A stretch of 64,000 nt of DNA from an uncultured Lachnospiraceae bacterium (GTDB lineage Bacteria; Bacillota; Clostridia; Lachnospirales; Lachnospiraceae), in assembly GCA_910583615.1 (NCBI GenBank), contig CAJTXP010000021.1, positions 1 through 64,000 on the forward strand, written 5' to 3'. Numbering within the stretch: the first letter of the stretch is position 1; the number at the start of each line of letters is the position of its first letter. The translations under genes were made by a program, and so were the position numbers. The notes under the pieces are model-generated. The model did not search any database, had not been told where the DNA came from, and worked only from the letters and a program-made list of their open reading frames with translations. Below are positions 60,330 through 64,000 of the stretch, one piece after another.

Positions 60330-62036
60330 ATGTCAACAAAAGCGTATTACCCGCTCAGTGAAATTGGCAAAGGGAAACCAGGTTTCTCAAAAACACGTTC
60401 CATTATTGAAGCAGCTTTCTACGGGAACAATGTAGTAAAGGTGAACACCCTGAAGGAAGCATATGATCTGGCAAAGAATTCTCCGGGAACTATCGTGACC
60501 GACATGCCTGTATATAAGGGTGAGGAGTTCGGTCTTGAGGAGGATGCAAAGGTTCTTCTGTTCAACGACGGCGCCGTGACCGGACGTTATGCACAGGCGC
60601 GCCGCATCAAAGGCGAGCCGGGTGTTGACGAGGAAAAACTCGACAAGATCGTTATGGATGCCGTATATGAGACCCGTTGGAAAACCATGTATCACGCAAC
60701 CTGCTTTGCAGGGCTTGATCCGGAGTTCATGGTAAAGGTTCATCTTCTGATTCCGGAAGGAGAGGAGAACCTTCTGTACAACTGGATGATCAACTTCCAG
60801 TACATGTCCGACGAGTATGTAAAGATGTATAAAAAGTCCAAACCGGTAGGCGATGGAAAAGAGCCGGATATCTATATCTTCTCCGATCCTCAGTGGGTAC
60901 CGGTAGAGCGTCCGGACCTTGACTTCAGCTGCCTGAGCGATCCGCTGACTCTATGCTATTTTGACACCAACCAGAACTGCGCGGCGATCCTTGGCATGAA
61001 GTATTTCGGAGAGCACAAGAAGGGTACTCTGACCATGGTATGGGCGCTGGCCAACAGAAACGGCTATGCAAGCTGCCACGGCGGACAGAAGGAGTACACG
61101 CTTCCGGATGGAAGCAAATATGTGGCTTCCGTGTTCGGTCTGTCCGGCTCCGGAAAATCCACGCTGACCCATGCAAAGCACGGCGGAAAATATCCGATCA
61201 CCGTTCTGCATGACGATGCGTTCATCATCAATACGGAGACCTGCTCTTCCGTTGCCATCGAGCCGACGTATTTTGACAAGACCGCAGATTACCCCACCGG
61301 ATGCCCGGACAACAAGTATCTGCTGACGGCTCAGAACTGTTCCGCTACTTTGGATGAGGACGGGAAGATCCAGCTTGTGACCGAGGATATCAGAAACGGC
61401 AACGGCCGCGCGATCAAATCCAAACTGTGGTCCCCGAACCGCGTGGATAAGATCGATGCTCCGGTGAACGCAATCTTCTGGATCATGAAAGACCCGACCA
61501 TTCCGCCGGTTGTGAAGCTCAAAGGCGCTGCACTGGCATCTGTTATGGGCGCTACGCTGGCTACCAAGACTTCCACCGCAGAGCGCGTGGCTGCAGGTAC
61601 CGACCTGAACGCGCTTCGTATTGTGCCGTATGCAAACCCGTTCCGTACCTATCCGCTGGTACACGACTATGAGAAATTCAAAAAGCTCGTGGAAGAGAAG
61701 AACGTGGACTGCTACATCGTGAATACCGGTGATTTCATGGGCAAAAAAGTCCAGAAAGAGGATACGCTTGGAATTCTGGAGACGATCGTGGAAAGAAGAG
61801 CAGAATTTACCCAGTGGGGACCGTTCGAGGATATCGAGATCATGAACGACTGGTCCGGCAAGAGCGGAGACTTCACTCCGAACCTGCAGGATCCGGAGTA
61901 TGCGGCTGCACTGAAGAACGCAATGCAGAACCGCGTGGACGCAGTGGCGAAGTTCGCTACCGCAAAGGGCGGCTATGACAAGCTTCCGGATGAGGCGCTT
62001 GCTGCACTGGAGAAGCTGGTAAAAGAACTGGCATAA
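60330..62036 (+). CDS. pckA: Phosphoenolpyruvate carboxykinase (ATP)
   Basis: 568 residues from the ATG at 60330 (GAGGAGG upstream). It interconverts oxaloacetate and PEP. In anaerobic gut Firmicutes it often runs toward oxaloacetate, conserving ATP. P-loop: FGLSGSGKSTLTHAKHGGKY. Metal-site acids: VLHDDAFIINTETCSSVAIE. An R-G-rich substrate region is also present. GSGKST differs slightly from the GTGKTT common in enterobacterial PckA. Well-behaved codon use suggests high expression. Confidence 0.94.
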   Translation: MSTKAYYPLSEIGKGKPGFSKTRSIIEAAFYGNNVVKVNTLKEAYDLAKNSPGTIVTDMPVYKGEEFGLEEDAKVLLFNDGAVTGRYAQARRIKGEPGVDEEKLDKIVMDAVYETRWKTMYHATCFAGLDPEFMVKVHLLIPEGEENLLYNWMINFQYMSDEYVKMYKKSKPVGDGKEPDIYIFSDPQWVPVERPDLDFSCLSDPLTLCYFDTNQNCAAILGMKYFGEHKKGTLTMVWALANRNGYASCHGGQKEYTLPDGSKYVASVFGLSGSGKSTLTHAKHGGKYPITVLHDDAFIINTETCSSVAIEPTYFDKTADYPTGCPDNKYLLTAQNCSATLDEDGKIQLVTEDIRNGNGRAIKSKLWSPNRVDKIDAPVNAIFWIMKDPTIPPVVKLKGAALASVMGATLATKTSTAERVAAGTDLNALRIVPYANPFRTYPLVHDYEKFKKLVEEKNVDCYIVNTGDFMGKKVQKEDTLGILETIVERRAEFTQWGPFEDIEIMNDWSGKSGDFTPNLQDPEYAAALKNAMQNRVDAVAKFATAKGGYDKLPDEALAALEKLVKELA

Positions 62037-62049
62037 TCTGAATGAACGT

Positions 62050-62081
62050 AAAAGGGGCACTGTTTTATGGTGCTCCTTTTT
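62050..62081 (+). terminator. Terminator after pckA
   Basis: AAAAGGGGCAC (62050-62060) pairs with GTGCTCCTTTTT (ending 62081). Confidence 0.8.
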
Positions 62082-62124
62082 GTATATCTGAGAACAGGCA
62101 TACGATGATGTGAGGGACAGGATC

Positions 62125-62853
62125 ATGAGAAAACGCATGATGGAAGAAGCAGAAAAGCATCTGAATGGAAGCATGAAAAGCGTGCTGATTTTATCAGTTG
62201 TGACAGTGTGTACAGGGCTGCTCTGGACGTGGAACGGGTTGGAGGCGTGGAAAGCTGCAGGATGGATCTGGACTGCAGAAAACAGTACCCGGTTCATTTT
62301 AGGCGTCTGGTGTCTTCTGCCTGGCGTTTGGGGCGTTCATTTTTCCAGAAAACGGCATCGTCATATTCCGGATTGCGAGGTGATCCTGTGGCATTCATTA
62401 GATGTACTGGGGGCGGGATGGTTTCTGGAAGCGGTTGCGATGGGCTATACGGCTGCCGCCTTCCTTTTCCATACAGGCTGGGAGGAAGATCGTGTATTAT
62501 TTGTAATGTTTGCCATACTGTTTTCCTGCGCCGCGTTTTTTCTGTTTTATGGCTATAGAAAATGTTACATTCTGCTGTGTGACAGTCGGATTGAATACAG
62601 AGGCTTTTTTAGGAAAAAAACAGTTCCGGTATCAGATATAAAGAAAATTCTGGTAATAGAAAAAAGAAACCGTAACGGGTTAATGGTGAAAGTGGGCTAC
62701 CGGTTTCTGGGCGCAGATGAAAAAGAACTGTTTACCGCGGGAATAGATATGGTTCATGTGCAGGAATTTATGAATCACTTTTCCGATTTGTATCAGCAGG
62801 CAGCGACAGAGTATGTAGCTGGAAAGCAGCAGGAAGAACGGGAACAGAATTAA
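62125..62853 (+). CDS. Membrane protein with C-terminal PH-like domain
   Basis: 242 residues from the ATG at 62125; a GTG at 62110 is less likely. Four membrane segments in two pairs (SVLILSVVTVCTGLLWTWNG, FILGVWCLLPGVWGVHFS, WFLEAVAMGYTAAAFLFHTG, LFVMFAILFSCAAFFLFYGY). A soluble tail (CDSRIEYRGFFRKKTVPVSD, IKKILVIEKRN...) resembles bacterial PH-like domains. Function unknown. Confidence 0.65.
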   Translation: MRKRMMEEAEKHLNGSMKSVLILSVVTVCTGLLWTWNGLEAWKAAGWIWTAENSTRFILGVWCLLPGVWGVHFSRKRHRHIPDCEVILWHSLDVLGAGWFLEAVAMGYTAAAFLFHTGWEEDRVLFVMFAILFSCAAFFLFYGYRKCYILLCDSRIEYRGFFRKKTVPVSDIKKILVIEKRNRNGLMVKVGYRFLGADEKELFTAGIDMVHVQEFMNHFSDLYQQAATEYVAGKQQEEREQN

Positions 62854-62952
62854 GCTGCGATGAGCCCTGCCATTGCATTCCTTACATAAACGACAGAACA
62901 GGCGCATAGAATGAAATGTGGAAAAGCATGCCGGCCACAGAGTGAGCGGTCA

Positions 62953-63047
62953 TATATAAACGGCACTAAATTCTTGCCCTCATAGAGCTTTGTCCCACGT
63001 GTCGTTTATCATATTTTTCTGGCAATATATAATTCACAAGATATATA
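62953..63047. repeat. Dispersed palindromic element, copy 2
   Basis: Inverted copy of the element at 57083-57176. Its core 62956-63009 begins ATAAACGGCAC and ends GTGTCGTTTAT. It lies in the non-coding gap 62854-63104, which otherwise shows nothing before the 6S RNA promoter. Confidence 0.8.
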
Positions 63048-63103
63048 GTTTGTCACATTTACCGGAAATTTGAAAAAATGGCAGAAGATTTTGTATGCTG
63101 TGG

Positions 63104-63132
63104 TTGTCAAAACGCAGAAAATAGGTTATACT
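63104..63132 (+). promoter_or_regulatory. Promoter of 6S RNA
   Basis: TTGTCA (63104-63109), 17-base spacer, TATACT (63127-63132). Confidence 0.75.
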
Positions 63133-63138
63133 AAAGAC

Positions 63139-63336
63139 ACGGATTTCCTGAGGTGTTCGACAGCCCTGTTATTTTGAACCTACATTTACGTTCATGGGAT
63201 TCCAATATCTCAAGCCGGATGTCAGGCCTCCGTCCTTTTGGACGCCAGTGGAAGGCTGAACGCTTGTTGAGGTTACCCACCTGGCTTTTTGAGCTAGGCG
63301 TCAAAATACAGGGAACGGCACTTTGGGAATCGGAAG
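63139..63336 (+). ncRNA. ssrS: 6S RNA
   Basis: About 195 bases. The 5' end GATTTCCTGAGGTGTT and the 3' part match the closing stem of 6S RNA. CCCTGTTATTTTGA (about 63164-63177) pairs with TCAAAATACAGGG (63301-63313) with one bulge, and GATTTCC pairs near the 3' end with GGGAATC. The interior has the Clostridia-type ACCTACATTTACGTTCATGG, then GAGGTTACCCACCTGGC and AGCTAGGCGTC. It binds the RNA polymerase-SigA holoenzyme and tunes transcription in stationary phase. Confidence 0.75.
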
Positions 63337-63340
63337 ATAC

Positions 63341-63374
63341 CGGGTATTGCAGAGTCTGCAGTACCCGTTTTTTT
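63341..63374 (+). terminator. Terminator of 6S RNA
   Basis: CGGGTATTGCA (63341-63351) pairs with TGCAGTACCCG (63357-63367) and is followed by seven T. Confidence 0.85.
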
Positions 63375-63410
63375 CGATTGCAGACAGAAATAGAACGGGG
63401 AGGGATGGGA

Positions 63411-64000
63411 TTGTACAGGCAGAGACTGAAGCAGAAGGCATTGCTTCTGGTAGTTCTTTTTGGTTTCCTGGTCTTTCTGCTTATGCCGGGGATATCAGAG
63501 AAGCCGGACCAGGATACGCCGGAGGAAGGGGAGCGGCTGGAGATTCCTGAAGAGGAAGAAGAGGACGACGGAGCGTTTGTTCCGGAGGAAATCTGGGAGA
63601 TGCCGGGAGCGGACGCAAAGATCCGGGTACTGATTCTTGGAGAAAACGGCGGAATCTATCATGAAACAAAGGAACTGGAAAAGGAGTATCCAGGGGAGCT
63701 TCAGTATTATGAAGAGAAGCAGGGATGGGTTATCATCAATGAGGTGCCTCTGGAGGAGTATCTGTGCAGGGTGGTTCCCAGTGAGATGCCGTCCTCCTAT
63801 GCAATAGAGGCTTTAAAGGCGCAGGCAGTATGTGCAAGGACCTATGCGGTATGGCAGATGCGGGAGTATGCATATCCGCAGTATGAAGCCCATGTGAATG
63901 ACAGCACTTCTTATCAGGTTTACAATCAGATTGGAATTCAGGAGACAACCAGTCGGGCGGTGGAGGAGACAAAAGGACAAATCATGCTGTATGAAGACAG
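63411..64000 (+). CDS. spoIID: SpoIID/LytB-domain protein, 3' end outside window
   Basis: Open to the window edge (196 codons seen). The TTG at 63411 is preferred because GGGGAGG lies six bases upstream; the ATG at 63405 touches that site. Membrane anchor (LLLVVLFGFLVFLLMPG), an acidic linker, then the SpoIID signature VPLEEYLCRVVPSEMPSSYA followed by IEALKAQAVCARTYAVWQM. SpoIID is a lytic transglycosylase needed for engulfment in sporulation. The catalytic Glu is probably the one in PSEMP. A stand-alone SpoIID-like (LytB) wall enzyme is also possible. Confidence 0.88.
   Translation, partial: MYRQRLKQKALLLVVLFGFLVFLLMPGISEKPDQDTPEEGERLEIPEEEEEDDGAFVPEEIWEMPGADAKIRVLILGENGGIYHETKELEKEYPGELQYYEEKQGWVIINEVPLEEYLCRVVPSEMPSSYAIEALKAQAVCARTYAVWQMREYAYPQYEAHVNDSTSYQVYNQIGIQETTSRAVEETKGQIMLYED

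Overview
This window looks like a chromosomal segment of a gut-type Lachnospiraceae (Clostridia, Bacillota). The reasons are strong AGGAGG-type ribosome sites, a leucine T-box in front of leuA, sporulation-linked genes (SpoIID, SleB-like hydrolase, CotH), ATP-type PEP carboxykinase, the gene order DUF512-der-plsY-gpsA, a YesM/YesN-controlled sugar ABC system, and a Clostridia-style 6S RNA. No tRNA, rRNA, CRISPR array or prophage was seen.

Layout. Positions 1-9000 are accessory: a group II intron whose reverse transcriptase has lost its catalytic core, a CAP-domain lipoprotein, a PD-(D/E)XK-tailed AAA protein, an unknown gene, a BlaI/BlaR1-like pair with an unusual ectodomain, and a compact candidate type I toxin-antitoxin locus. 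A dGTPase follows. Positions 10.5-19.4 kb form a nucleotide-sugar block: rfbD and rfbB (dTDP-rhamnose) lie beside a MerR-methyltransferase fusion and an AraC regulator on the minus strand, and gmd, fcl, manC and manA (GDP-fucose) lie on the plus strand. Positions 20-28.9 kb form a xylo-oligosaccharide locus: solute-binding protein, two permeases, a sensor kinase, a response regulator, a GH120 beta-xylosidase and a wrecked GH43 gene.

Positions 29-37 kb are mixed: ferritin, an AGCS symporter with a divergent LysR, a YefM/YoeB module, an RsmH paralogue, a KDG kinase, a metallo-beta-lactamase-fold protein and a DUF218 protein. Positions 37-39 kb hold a KdpD/KdpE-like two-component system preceded by 68-bp tandem repeats. 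These repeats encode tiny stop-start-coupled ORFs, and a fourth copy precedes the MerR fusion gene. Positions 39-51.6 kb are largely core genes: nth, znuA-znuC-znuB, DUF512-der-plsY-gpsA, a homocysteine methyltransferase-family gene, cotH-like, ilvN and ilvC. Positions 51.7-64 kb hold a large membrane protein, an acyltransferase, T-box-leuA, a SleB-like hydrolase, thrC, pckA, 6S RNA and the start of spoIID.

The least explained structures are the repeated MSPT..LMTCASISE mini-ORFs placed directly before regulator genes, the face-to-face small-RNA/toxin locus at 8.45-8.82 kb, a MerR-type 19-bp-spacer promoter in front of rfbBD, and a dispersed palindromic element at about 57.1 and 63.0 kb.
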